Shown here: piece after piece, positions 36,201 through 42,400 of the stretch
Numbering within the stretch: the stretch's first letter is position 1
How the letters are laid out: each line of letters begins with the position of its first letter
Source of the DNA: Atherix ibis
Taxonomy: Eukaryota > Arthropoda > Insecta > Diptera > Athericidae
Direction: 5' to 3'
Assembly (NCBI GenBank): GCA_958298945.1
Contig: OY282607.1
Span: 89,969,270 to 90,033,269 of the forward strand
Length of the DNA stretch: 64,000 nt
Notes under the pieces: model-generated
Seen by the model: the letters and a program-made list of their open reading frames with translations, nothing else
The model's database searches: none
Told to the model about the DNA's origin: nothing
Program-made: the position numbers and the translations under genes

Positions 36201-36639
36201 GAAATGCATTCAGCGATGACGAATTAGACAGTCAAGGCGCCACTGGTTCAACTTCCGGTACATCCGACAATAGCATAAAGTCGTCCTGCGGCCATATTGA
36301 TAAATCTACACCGTCTCTCCTTCTAAACGAAATCGACAAGTATCGACGTGGAGAGAAGCACATCTTCGGAAGTTTGTCACGCTTGAAGAAGGCCAGAACG
36401 TCTTTGTGCTTGGACGATAGCAACAGCAAGAAGAATTTTGTACTGCAACAGAATAATCCGATTTTTCAACATGAATTACGACAAGAAATCAATCGGAGAT
36501 CGGGACGAAAGGTATTATTATATTTTCTATAATAAAAAAAAAAGGAAAATAAAATTAACTGAGCATAAATCATTCGTTCGGTTTCTGTTTATATTTTCAT
36601 TTCCAGAAAGTGGAGTGCCATAGCAAATTTTATGATTAA
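12196..36639 (+). CDS. PH-domain protein, nine coding exons, 689 aa
   Basis: Join of 12196-12282, 18084-18278, 18382-18476, 18618-18851, 26553-26945, 34149-34494, 35710-35775, 35891-36511 and 36607-36639. The sum is 2070 nt, and all junctions are GT-AG with matching phases. Residues about 20-117 form a pleckstrin-homology domain: MSGYLKKKRN, WRKMWFVLQ, then RCDDSKTCTEWITAL with the invariant helix Trp at about residue 105. PH domains dock proteins on membranes or partners. The basic position before WF is Met here, so phosphoinositide binding may be weak. Exon 5 has a Gly tract, exon 6 an EPIYAVVDLKTK motif and a charged helix, and exon 8 a His-rich tract and basic clusters. The tail looks disordered. 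I do not recognise an orthologue name; an adaptor role is inference. The start has a second possible ATG at codon 20. Confidence 0.85.
13218..14285 (+). mobile_element. Tc1/mariner-like element with TIRs, 1068 bp, in intron 1
   Basis: Imperfect terminal inverted repeats of about 27 bp (caggatggtttttatgttcc at the left; the reverse of the right end reads cagtgtgcgttttatgttcc) are flanked by TA on both sides. A gccgccattttgg motif follows the left end. The element carries a decayed transposase on the same strand as the host gene. A relative lies at 42.1-42.84 kb on the other strand. Confidence 0.85.
13395..14170 (+). pseudogene. Tc1/mariner-like transposase pseudogene
   Basis: DDE transposase remnants in order: PEKIDAVRQSIAE near 13420; LGDGAHFDLAGFVNKQN from 13650 (first catalytic Asp region, DEAH changed to DGAH); GGIVGPYFFKDAGGNAVTV from 13792; a QQEGAISYIARAT block near 13920 where QQDG is expected; and SSDWNPPNFFVWRYLKD near 14033. 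The second Asp is replaced and there are frameshifts and an internal deletion in the N-terminal half, so it is dead. Confidence 0.8.
14610..14830. repeat. Dispersed repeat, copy 2 of 3
   Basis: Begins cagcaggcatacgcacggtt and matches 24130-24390 over most of its length; its 3' half also matches about 1435-1600. As at 1.6 kb it is followed immediately by a Tc1/maT-type relic. Confidence 0.6.
14830..15300 (-). pseudogene. Tc1/maT-type transposase relic B
   Basis: Read on the minus strand the relic gives, from high to low coordinates, LYLQKVTVCYAFWSE near 15140, YGHIITNSF near 15060, DHMRKYQNGTTSLRTQ near 15000 (QQDGATSHTA in live relatives) and NRHPRSWDLTPLNF near 14870-14890 (NWPPRSCDLTPLDF). 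That is the C-terminal two thirds of a DDE transposase with a broken second Asp region and several frameshifts. Confidence 0.7.
15301..16229. other. Intron 1 sequence, no gene recognised
   Basis: Nothing convincing was seen beyond AT-rich intron sequence and a palindromic gacagctgtc at about 15836, a motif also found in Tc1-type leaders elsewhere in the window. Confidence 0.45.
16230..17400. repeat. Tandem array, about 220-bp unit, six copies
   Basis: The core ctactttaccaaaatggcgg recurs, sometimes with one change, at about 16241, 16467, 16683, 16912, 17097 and 17322 (spacings about 226, 216, 229, 185 and 225). Each unit also has aatggcgctagttgtt-like and gattaaaagagcaat-like segments and a variable A/T-rich part. 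The array lies inside intron 1 of the PH gene. The AAAATGGCGGC core resembles a YY1/Pleiohomeotic binding site, which is inference. Confidence 0.9.
17401..18083. other. Intron 1, 3' end, no feature recognised
   Basis: AT-rich intron sequence ending in the acceptor caattgcag at 18083. No repeat with another copy in the window was noticed. Confidence 0.5.
18084..18278 (+). CDS. PH gene exon 2
   Basis: 65 codons, KVGGWRKMWFVLQ to NIIFTF: strands 2 to 6 of the PH domain. The donor gtatgc at 18279 fits because the next exon continues with RCDDS in phase 0. Reading through would give a stop at 18301. Confidence 0.85.
18382..18476 (+). CDS. PH gene exon 3
   Basis: RCDDSKTCTEWITALVE and onward: the last strand and C-terminal helix of the PH domain with its invariant Trp. 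Acceptor ttttttag, donor ggtaaa, phase 2. It is too short to stand out as an open frame. Confidence 0.85.
18618..18851 (+). CDS. PH gene exon 4
   Basis: Continues in phase with GYAPQFHISLENIRQIGG, then a Ser/Pro-rich segment ending NENPDR across the donor gtaagaa. Acceptor ttttcag. The HISLENIRQIGG segment just after the PH domain is the least disordered part. Confidence 0.85.
18852..19389. other. Intron 4 start, no feature recognised
   Basis: AT-rich intron DNA before the first transposase relic in this intron. Confidence 0.45.
19390..20146 (-). mobile_element. Tc1/maT-type relic C, left part
   Basis: A minus-strand relic of the common family: near 19650-19680 an NWPPRS-type segment (gatcttgggggctaattgac on plus), and at 19965-20000 a FSLGGCANKQKFYI peptide (FSLGGYVNKQN-type, just after the first catalytic Asp). 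The relic is interrupted at 20146 by a mariner insertion, and family sequence resumes at 21438. Confidence 0.7.
20147..21435 (-). mobile_element. Mos1-like mariner, 1289 bp, complete with TIRs
   Basis: Starts ccaagtgtataagcttaaat and ends attta agctt ttacccctgg, giving imperfect inverted termini, flanked by TA at 20145-20146 and 21436-21437. The length and the 345-codon transposase match the Mos1/mauritiana type (Mos1 is known to be about 1286 bp). It inserted into an older Tc1-type relic. It is the youngest-looking transposon in the window. Confidence 0.93.
20225..21262 (-). pseudogene. Mariner transposase, 345 codons, two nonsense codons
   Basis: Begins MSSFVPEKEHMREALHF at 21262 and ends with TAA at 20225. 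The frame runs over 346 codons without a net indel. Two in-frame stops interrupt it: TAA at 20996-20998 (after LLDEDDTQS) and TAG at 20873-20875 (inside the ELNDRQM-RRQNTCEI block), where Mos1-type relatives have Gln and Glu. DD34D catalytic blocks are present: IRDEKWIYF, FLHDNAPSHTS and AYSSDLLTSDYHLF. The last normally reads YSPDLAPSDYHLF, so two or three changes lie next to the third Asp. The C-terminus GIHKLPERWEKC is typical. It is not expressible as a full protein unless the stops are bypassed. Confidence 0.93.
21436..22540 (-). mobile_element. Tc1/maT-type relics C (right part) and D, tandemly duplicated
   Basis: Family 3' sequence resumes after the mariner. Then a unit of about 530 bp is present twice: attaaagatg at about 21608 and 22139, cgacaaccgtaataccaaaa at about 21664 and 22195, and ctcatatatggcagttgtt at about 21750 and 22291. 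The motif tcgacaaccgtaatacca recurs at about 33448 and 48018 and may mark an element end. Coding content is almost gone; cgagggaaaaacgag near 22325 is the FSLGG-type segment on minus. Confidence 0.65.
22541..24119. other. Intron 4, middle part, no gene recognised
   Basis: One open stretch on plus (23510-23806, 98 codons) ends in a D/E-rich run (NADDDEDDDDDFVDVDGN) produced by a GAT/GAC repeat. It has no recognisable domain, and I treat it as a probable chance ORF over a simple repeat. At 24025-24065 there is a tag-type trinucleotide tract. Nothing else was recognised. Confidence 0.45.
24120..24480. repeat. Dispersed repeat, copy 3 of 3, with C-rich tract
   Basis: Matches the repeat at 14.6 kb (cagcagactatacgcac start) and carries a 24189-24242 polypyrimidine tract of C and CT runs. 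It is followed here by the second Jockey-type element and not by a Tc1 relic. Confidence 0.6.
24490..25622 (+). mobile_element. Jockey-type retrotransposon relic 3 (copy B) with minisatellite
   Basis: 5' truncated. 24590-24720 encodes a decayed segment with YPNGRAIEV then RYLGLH-like blocks (an RT thumb region), followed by the 52-bp array and then TYALELWV and the C-terminal part, including SKSFLFMMWV near 25375 and a 3' end near 25620 that matches copy A around 7440. Frames are broken. It lies in intron 4 of the PH gene in sense orientation. Confidence 0.8.
24727..25242 (+). repeat. 52-bp minisatellite derived from RT codons, about 10 units
   Basis: Same unit and same 4-base junction (cagc) as the array at 6.26-7.09 kb. 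Units differ by a few substitutions, for example gggcagc for ggacagc and atgccct for aagccct. The unit encodes LLYKALLKPIWTYG-type peptide in one of three frames. The array is entered from and exits to RT coding sequence at the same place as in copy A. Confidence 0.95.
25623..26552. other. Intron 4, 3' part, no gene recognised
   Basis: AT-rich intron with a short (TA)n run at about 26357-26370. The acceptor is ctctttaag at 26552. No recognisable relic. Confidence 0.45.
26553..26945 (+). CDS. PH gene exon 5
   Basis: 131 codons beginning R-ARNFRLHEKNSTASQ, with GGMESPGSGGGGG and a Ser/Asp-rich stretch. Entered in phase 2 from exon 4 and left in phase 2 at ATAAG/gtaagg. G+C and codon use are clearly higher than in the flanking introns, which supports it as an exon. 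Confidence 0.85.
26946..27739. other. Intron 5 start, no feature recognised
   Basis: Very AT-rich with many homopolymer runs; nothing recognised on either strand. Confidence 0.5.
27740..28960 (-). mobile_element. Tc1/maT-type relic E with internal triplication
   Basis: On minus, 27965-28010 reads GDVNWPPRSFNLT, the best-preserved third-Asp region of the family. The relic continues through the usual order to tataaaatggcaatttt near 28827 and a tail near 28960. Between about 28194 and 28600 one internal segment of 132-133 bp is present three times. Confidence 0.75.
28194..28600. repeat. Three tandem copies of a 132-bp segment
   Basis: agaccaaaatgcacaccata starts near 28202 and 28334, and with one change near 28467. 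The copies are nearly identical over about 100 bp (ending tacttgtagatttttaaagc in the first two). The duplication is inside the Tc1 relic and clearly younger than the relic. Confidence 0.92.
28961..31010. other. Intron 5, middle part, no gene recognised
   Basis: AT-rich intron DNA. A small palindrome lies at about 30836-30859 (cttaggggtcactgccccct). I saw no coding or transposon signal. Confidence 0.45.
31011..32515 (-). mobile_element. RTE-type non-LTR retrotransposon relic
   Basis: Read on minus: near 32200-32130 a VHQIFVDFKSPYDSIQREH block (RT motif A of RTE-type elements), then near 31255-31020 the typical C-terminal tail VRWAGHVQRMSDNRIPKKVF with a following Gly/Pro-rich stretch (the C-terminal domain seen in many insect RTE-type ORFs). 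Frameshifts are frequent, and a short MITE is inserted at about 31.6 kb. It lies antisense to the PH gene. Confidence 0.75.
31618..31752. mobile_element. Short MITE, copy 1
   Basis: Inverted ends: cataaatcagtgttactaga at the left and tctggcaatactaatttata at the right. It shares these ends with the copy at 35106-35197. The two copies also share a following ttggggaaacaa segment. Confidence 0.65.
32516..32830 (-). pseudogene. maT-type transposase fragment, FWLNG subfamily
   Basis: On minus, HFWLNGCMNKQNCRIW near 32745-32690 (just after the first Asp) and HLVDMRFQQDGATCHTALE near 32590-32530 (QQDGATCHTA second-Asp box). The segment between these boxes is partly deleted. A relic of the same subfamily lies at 50.9-51.4 kb. 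Confidence 0.7.
32831..33620 (-). mobile_element. Tc1/maT-type relic F
   Basis: Another copy of the common family: FSFGGYVNK on minus near 33085-33060, the tail at 33240-33310, cgacaaccgtaataccaaaa at about 33448, then a second copy of the family tail near 33500-33570. No open frame. Confidence 0.65.
33621..34148. other. Intron 5, 3' end
   Basis: No relic was recognised. Contains an (att)n microsatellite at about 34076-34099. It ends in the pyrimidine-rich acceptor ttttttgcag. Confidence 0.55.
34149..34494 (+). CDS. PH gene exon 6
   Basis: Phase-2 entry gives S-SLEEQIRRLGLNDLSG. The exon holds EPIYAVVDLKTK, a tyrosine-containing motif of the kind found in adaptors, and a charged helix (YARRAKLLEMEEQMQRER), ending SDYEE. 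The donor is the non-optimal gttaaa; it is chosen because the next exon continues in phase 0. Confidence 0.83.
34495..35709. other. Intron 6
   Basis: AT-rich intron containing one short MITE (35106-35197). Nothing else was recognised. Confidence 0.5.
35106..35197. mobile_element. Short MITE, copy 2, 92 bp
   Basis: Inverted ends of about 30 bp: ggcgtttcatataaatcagt at the left, and the reverse complement of the right end reads ggcgctttcataaattagta. There is no coding capacity. Related to the copy at 31.6 kb. Confidence 0.75.
35710..35775 (+). CDS. PH gene exon 7
   Basis: 22 codons, VLNFSTEYSDKDEDENENIY and onward, highly acidic. Acceptor cttgtag, donor gtaagt, phase 0 on both sides, so the exon can be skipped without a frameshift. 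It is too short to be seen as an ORF. Confidence 0.78.
35891..36511 (+). CDS. PH gene exon 8 with His-rich tract
   Basis: 207 codons. Starts INIPDCN, then eight His in a row and alternating His/Asn/Ser (24 codons of mostly CAT/CAC/AAT), then basic clusters (RHKKKDNN, HRKSIKNRMKRFYIKE) and SLSRLKKARTSLCLDD. Acceptor atattttag, donor ggtatt, phase 0. Confidence 0.85.
36607..36639 (+). CDS. PH gene exon 9 (terminal)
   Basis: Ten codons, KVECHSKFYD, then TAA. Acceptor tttccag. It is chosen over read-through of exon 8 (VLLYFL then TAA at about 36530), which would also give a valid short C-terminus through intron retention. Confidence 0.65.
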   Translation, partial: KVECHSKFYD

Positions 36640-36959
36640 AGGACAACAACAAATCAAACAATCAACTTCGTATATAATTTTTTTCTTCTTTTATACAATA
36701 TATAAAAATATTTATTTGAATATTTATTGTGTGATTTTTTTATACCAAAAAAAGAAAAAGAGAAATTTTTTAACCGAATATAAACGATTTTTATTGATTT
36801 TAATTTTGTTTGAAGTTTTTACAGATGTAAATAATTTTTAAAGCGAGATTTTGATATTAAATTTATGTTAAATTTATGAAAAAAGGATTATCAAAATTTT
36901 TTTTATTAAAAAAAATAGAAAAGTAATCAAAACGAACAATTGAAAAGGACTTTCTCTTT

Positions 36960-38240
36960 AAAATATGTAAGGTATATTTCTGATATTGTCGCAAACCCAG
37001 CAAATTTAAAATTAAAATTATAGTCAGATATTTTTTGGAAATTTTTTATTGAAAATACAATAATAAAGAAAAGCAAAACTGAAAAATAATAAAAGGTGGT
37101 ATTTAGATATAGTCACATGGCACATGGTTTGGGAGTTTACAAAAAAAACGTTAATTGCTCTTTTTAGATATTTGTAAGGTTTTAGTGTATAGACATTTGT
37201 AGGTTTTTAGTGTTTTTTTTAAAATCTGATTCATAATGTTATTATGAATATTTTTGTAATTTTTTCATTGAAAATAATAAAATTCAAAACAAAACTATTA
37301 AAATTAAAATCTTAGCTCTTTTTAGACCTTTGTAGGGTTTGTTTTTTTAAATCGTTTAAAACCCAAAAAATATTAATAAAATATGTTAATCTGAACACTT
37401 TCATAATTTTTCATTAAAAATAATAAAAGAGAAAACAAAAAACAAAACTGTAAGAAATTTAAAAAACCACATTGACTGCTCTTTTTAGACATTGGTAGTG
37501 TTTGTAGTTTATTTATTCAACGAAAGGAAATGGCAAAGAATAATAGAAATTTTTTGTAATTTTTTTTAGTAAAAAAAAGTAAAAGGAAAAACTGAAAAAA
37601 AAATTTTAAAAAACTTTGACTGCACTCTATATACATTTGTGATGTTTATATAGTACCTTCTGAAATTGCTGTCAACCCAACAAATTTTAATAAAATATGT
37701 TAATCACAATATTTTTGTTATTTTTTAATTAAAAATAATAGAAGAGAAAACTCAAATGGAAAAATTTAGAAACCCACGTTGACTTTTCTCTTTTGAGACA
37801 TTTGTGGGGTTTATATTGTACTTAGTTAAACCCGACAAATGTTTATTAAAAATATTATTTCAAATAATTTTTCATTAAAAATAATAACAAAAGATAAGAA
37901 AACTGAAAAAAAATCCACGCTATCTTTTTAGAAATTTGTAGGGTTTATTTTCTGAAATAGTTTTAAGCCCAAAAAATGTTAATCGGAATATTTTTGTTAT
38001 TTTTTTATTGAAAATAATAAGAAAAATGAAATGTTCACTGTTCCTTTTATGCATTTGTAGTGTTTGTAGTGTATTTTCTGAAATCGTTTTAAACCCAACA
38101 AATGGAAATTGAAAAGGATAATAGAAATTTCCCTGTAATTTTGTTTTAGTAAAAATAATAAGAAAAAAACAAAACTAAAAACTTTTGAGGTGGTTTTCTG
38201 AGATCGTTTTAAACCAAATAAATGCAAATTTCAGGAATTT
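36960..38240. repeat. Decayed tandem repeat, about 120-165-bp unit, seven or eight copies
   Basis: A ctctttttagacatttgtag-like core followed by gtttaaacccaacaaatgtt-like and gaaaataataaaagaaaa-like segments recurs at about 37155, 37313, 37478, 37622, 37786, 37921 and 38038. Units are diverged and of uneven length. It fills most of the space between the two convergent genes. Confidence 0.75.
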
Positions 38241-38459
38241 TTTAGCTATCATCTTTTTAAAATCTTAAAAATATTTTCTAACCTTTTACTGATATTTAAA
38301 ATTATTGCCTATGAGCATTTTATAACATATTTCCTTGTGTTGGAAAAATAATAAGCAATTATCAGAGGTTTTTTTTATCACACATTCTATATAATATTAC
38401 TAATTTAGAAAATAATATATTTATAAAAAAAAAACAATTTAAAAGTGACAGTTTTTCTA

Positions 38460-38465
38460 TTTATT
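38460..38465 (-). promoter_or_regulatory. Poly(A) signal of HFM1
   Basis: AATAAA on the minus strand, 44 bases beyond the HFM1 stop codon. It is the first canonical hexamer downstream. Confidence 0.55.
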
Positions 38466-38508
38466 TCAAAATTATTTTGCATATTTTAAATACTGAAATA
38501 TTTAGTAA

Positions 38509-39493
38509 TTAATCAACTTGTATGGTATTTTCTTCTATTGCTGATTGAAAAACGCTTTCATCTTTGAGAAAATTTTCAGAGAAATCATTTTCAAAATCCT
38601 TCGATTTTTGGCTATTATTTATAATCAAATCCGTATTTATCATTTCATGTTTGAAGAAGTGTGGATGTTCTGGACTGGAGCCTTTTCCCAGATCAATGAA
38701 AAATTCATTGACTCCGCTGCGAACATTACCATCTCCTACACTGCGTCTAGATTGTGAAATTAACAAATCCGTGTTCATCTGATCCCTTAATGCCGGTTGA
38801 TTTATGAGACAATCCATTTGGGATTTTCTTCTTAGCTGTGTTCGTGGTGTACTCACCAATCCGCTTATGTACTCATCCTCACTGATACCAGATGTTGTCG
38901 TATGTCTAAATTGGGATATCTTTCCACTAACAGAATCACCATCTTTCGGATAAGTTGCATCGCATTTGATAGTATTGGCTTGTCGCGGTGAAATGTCTAT
39001 TCGATATGGATTTGACATCTTTTCCTTCAAAGTCCTCAATCCACTATACTCGACAGATGGTTTTGTATGCCATGAAAGCACTTCCTTATTTGCATTGCGC
39101 TTTCGGTGATTAGCTTTCGACTGTAGCTCTCGAACTGCATTATCTTCACTTGCGCTATTAATCACTTCTTCATTTTCTGTTTCTTTTAAAAATACTTCCA
39201 GTTTTTTAAAAAATAGAACATCTGATGGTGACCCAGAAAATGGATTATCTTTGCTTAAAGCATCCATCCAGCCAGAATTTAGTGCTCTTCTCTCATCTTG
39301 TAACCTTTCCGGTTCAGTTGATTTGTTTATAGAAAATGTAGAAATTTGATCATATGCGGAAATGCTTTCATCTGTGAATATCCCACTTTCTGATTCGAAT
39401 TTATCCACCTTTGAAATTTCCTTTATTGGAAAATCATAAATACGTGAAAAACTATTTGTCTTATCTTGGCGAGTGTAGGTGCAGCTAATGGAA
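38509..39493 (-). CDS. HFM1: HFM1 exon H (terminal)
   Basis: Phase-2 entry gives S-SISCTYTRQDKTNSFSRIY and ends IQVD with TAA at 38509-38511. 327 codons of low-complexity polar tail (VDKFESESGIFTDESISAYD and onward), with no recognised domain. Confidence 0.85.
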
Positions 39494-42400
39494 CTGAAAT
39501 GAAAATTATAGTTTAAAAACTTTTTGTCATTTTTATGACAAAGTAAAGGTGCTATTTACCTTTTAGGAGTTGCTACAATCTTAGGGATTTTCTCTTTTTT
39601 AGGAGATAAAAATGTGGTAACATTTTGTGATTCTTGTCGGAGAGATTTTTCTAAACTCACAGACGATGCACGTTTAGATACAAATAATGGTTGTTTTGCA
39701 GAAGATTGATGATTAGTTTTATTAGCAAACTTGTTGAAATTCGTTCTTTCCAATTCTAAAGGATATGAGCATGGCAATTTGTCAAAATCACTTGACTCAC
39801 GGATTTTTTCTTCTGTTCTGGTAAATTGTAGACTTGAATATTTATTGAGATTGAAAATTGAAGTTCTTTTACTTAACAAACTTTCATTAAATTTATCTGG
39901 AATATTTGCTATAACTTTTATAGTTTCTAAGCTACTAACCGGCTTAGTAAAATTTCCTTTTTCGTGCCTTTTTGAATTTTTCGTTAAATCTAAAGGAGTA
40001 TCGTCATTGAATATAACCAATTTTTCTGTAGAATTTTTTCGATTATGGACAGTTAAATTTATTGGTTCTTCAATTTCGGAAAAATTATTTATATTCGAAA
40101 TTTCATCTTTATTTTTGTGAGCGCAAAAATTTTCATTACAATTAAATTCTAAATTATTCACTTTTCTGTTATTTGAATTTATTTCAAAAAATTTCTGCAC
40201 TGAATTAATTTTATTGATATTTGTATGACAACTTAACTTGACAAAATCAGGATTCTCAATAACACTTATACTCTCATTATTCCCATCGGTAATGGTCAGA
40301 TCTACAATACTTAATTGATCACATTCTTTGGTATTTTCAGAAATACTATTTCTTTTTTTAATCATATCAATTTTGTTGGTATTATTTTGTACAAAATCTT
40401 TTTCTAAGATATTGTCCAAAATACCATTTTTCATTTTAGTATTCAAAATAGGAAGTTTCTTATTTTCTTTATATTCAAAATTTTGTAATTTACACTTTCC
40501 ATAAAGATTATTTTCTTTTGTGCTTAACATTAACTGATTTTTAGAATCAACCTCTTTCTTTGAAATACTGCTGAGAATTTCGTCAAAATCAAAATCATCT
40601 TCCAAAAGTGAAACGTATTCATTTTTCGATTCTATCGTATTTCCTTTTTTATAAGAATTGAAATTTGTTGTATCTTTTTTGAAATGTTCTATTTGTAATT
40701 TAGTTTGTAGCTTCTTCTTTGGTAATTTGCTATCAGCAAACTCATTATCATAAAAATTTAATGTGATTTCAACCATTTTATCAACACCAACTATTATGAG
40801 AATAATGCATTTTTTTTTATTATTATTATAAATAAATATTATTTAATTAATTTGATTTAATATAAATTAAATATAAAAACAAAATAGAAATACCTAAATT
40901 TAAATGAATCAAATGTGCAGAAATTTTTGATGTTTTTGGATTTCGAATCTTAAATTTTTGACGAAAGATTCCATTCTCCAAAAGGATTGTGTCACTAATT
41001 AAGCAATAAACATATTATAAAACAGTCTGGAGTAAGTATTATTTTAATATTTTTATATATTTATATTAATTAAATAGTAAATTTAATATATAAACCAAAG
41101 ATAGAAACTTACATTTTTTCACTAAAAAACAATACCGTATTATCCGTGTCACCAACAATAAAATTAGCTTTCATCGTATTTATATTTTTTTTATATTTTT
41201 GATTATTTTGCTTTACGATTATTTCAACGAATTCATCATTAATAATTTGCATATCAAGACTGTAATCAGGAAACGACGCAATGGCTTGATGTATTTCCCT
41301 TCCAAATGGTGGTGCTTTATTTAAAATCTAATTAAAAATAACATATTTTAAATAAAAAATCAATTATAAAAATAAGTTTTATAGGTTTTTAATTTAAAAA
41401 ATTCCGTATTAAACAAAAGATTTTTATTTTATAATTAATCATATTCAGTTTGTTTTTAAAATGGCGGCTACAAGAGGTAATTTGTCAAGCAATGTGAGAA
41501 ACGCATGGTGCTGTTGTAAGGTTTAAGTGAAAAATTTCTCTTTAATGTTTTTGGATGCAAAGACGATAGTGGCACGATAAAGAACCGCAACTACAAACCC
41601 ACCAGTATCCACTGTCACTTCAAAGGTCTTCTGGAGGTTCTGGTTAACCTATCATAGCCATCTCTCTAGGAATTCCCGTCCGAATATTGTTTTTACAATA
41701 TTATAAAAATAATTTTATAGTTTTTAATTTAAAAAATTCCGTATTGAACAAAAGGTTTTCTATTTTATAATTAATCATATACAGTTTGTTTTTAAAATGG
41801 CGGCTACAAGAGGTAATTTGGCAAGCAATGTGACAAACGCATGGTGCTGTTGTAAGGTTTAAGTGAAGAATTTCTTTTTTTGTTTTTGGGTGCAAATACG
41901 ATAGTAGCACGATAAAGAATCGCAACAACAAACCCACCAGTATCCGCTGTCACTTCAAAGGTCTTTTGGAGGTTATGGTTAACCTATCATAGCCATCCCT
42001 TTAGGAATTCACGTCTGAATTTTGTTTTTTATACCACTACCAAATCTCCTAACTCTTTGAGAGTTATGGACACATAATATAACAAGGTTTCCTCAAAGAA
42101 TACCCTCGAGCTTAACAGGTTAGGTGGATCATTCTAGATCTAGCTTTGCCAGAAGATGCAAACACGCTGCGAAGATATTTGTTGATGAAAACGTAGAGTT
42201 TCCAACATGGCCCAATAGCGATCATCCTTAAATAAATATGACCCAATGATGCCGCCTGCCCAAATGCCGCACTATACATTTAATCTACGATGGTCTTTGG
42301 AGTATCAGTTGAGGGTTTTTAGTACCCCAGTAGCGGCTATTCTGTTTATTAATAAAGCCAGCCAAGTCAAAGTGTGCTTCGTCGCTCATATTGATTTTTT

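Noticed and set aside
38018..38227. Short minus-strand ORF near the HFM1 3' end
   Set aside because: It lies in the decayed tandem array; the repeated phrase HLFGLKRSQK/HLLGLKRFQK reflects the repeat unit.
39731..40120. 129-codon plus-strand ORF
   Set aside because: Antisense shadow of the large HFM1 tail exon.
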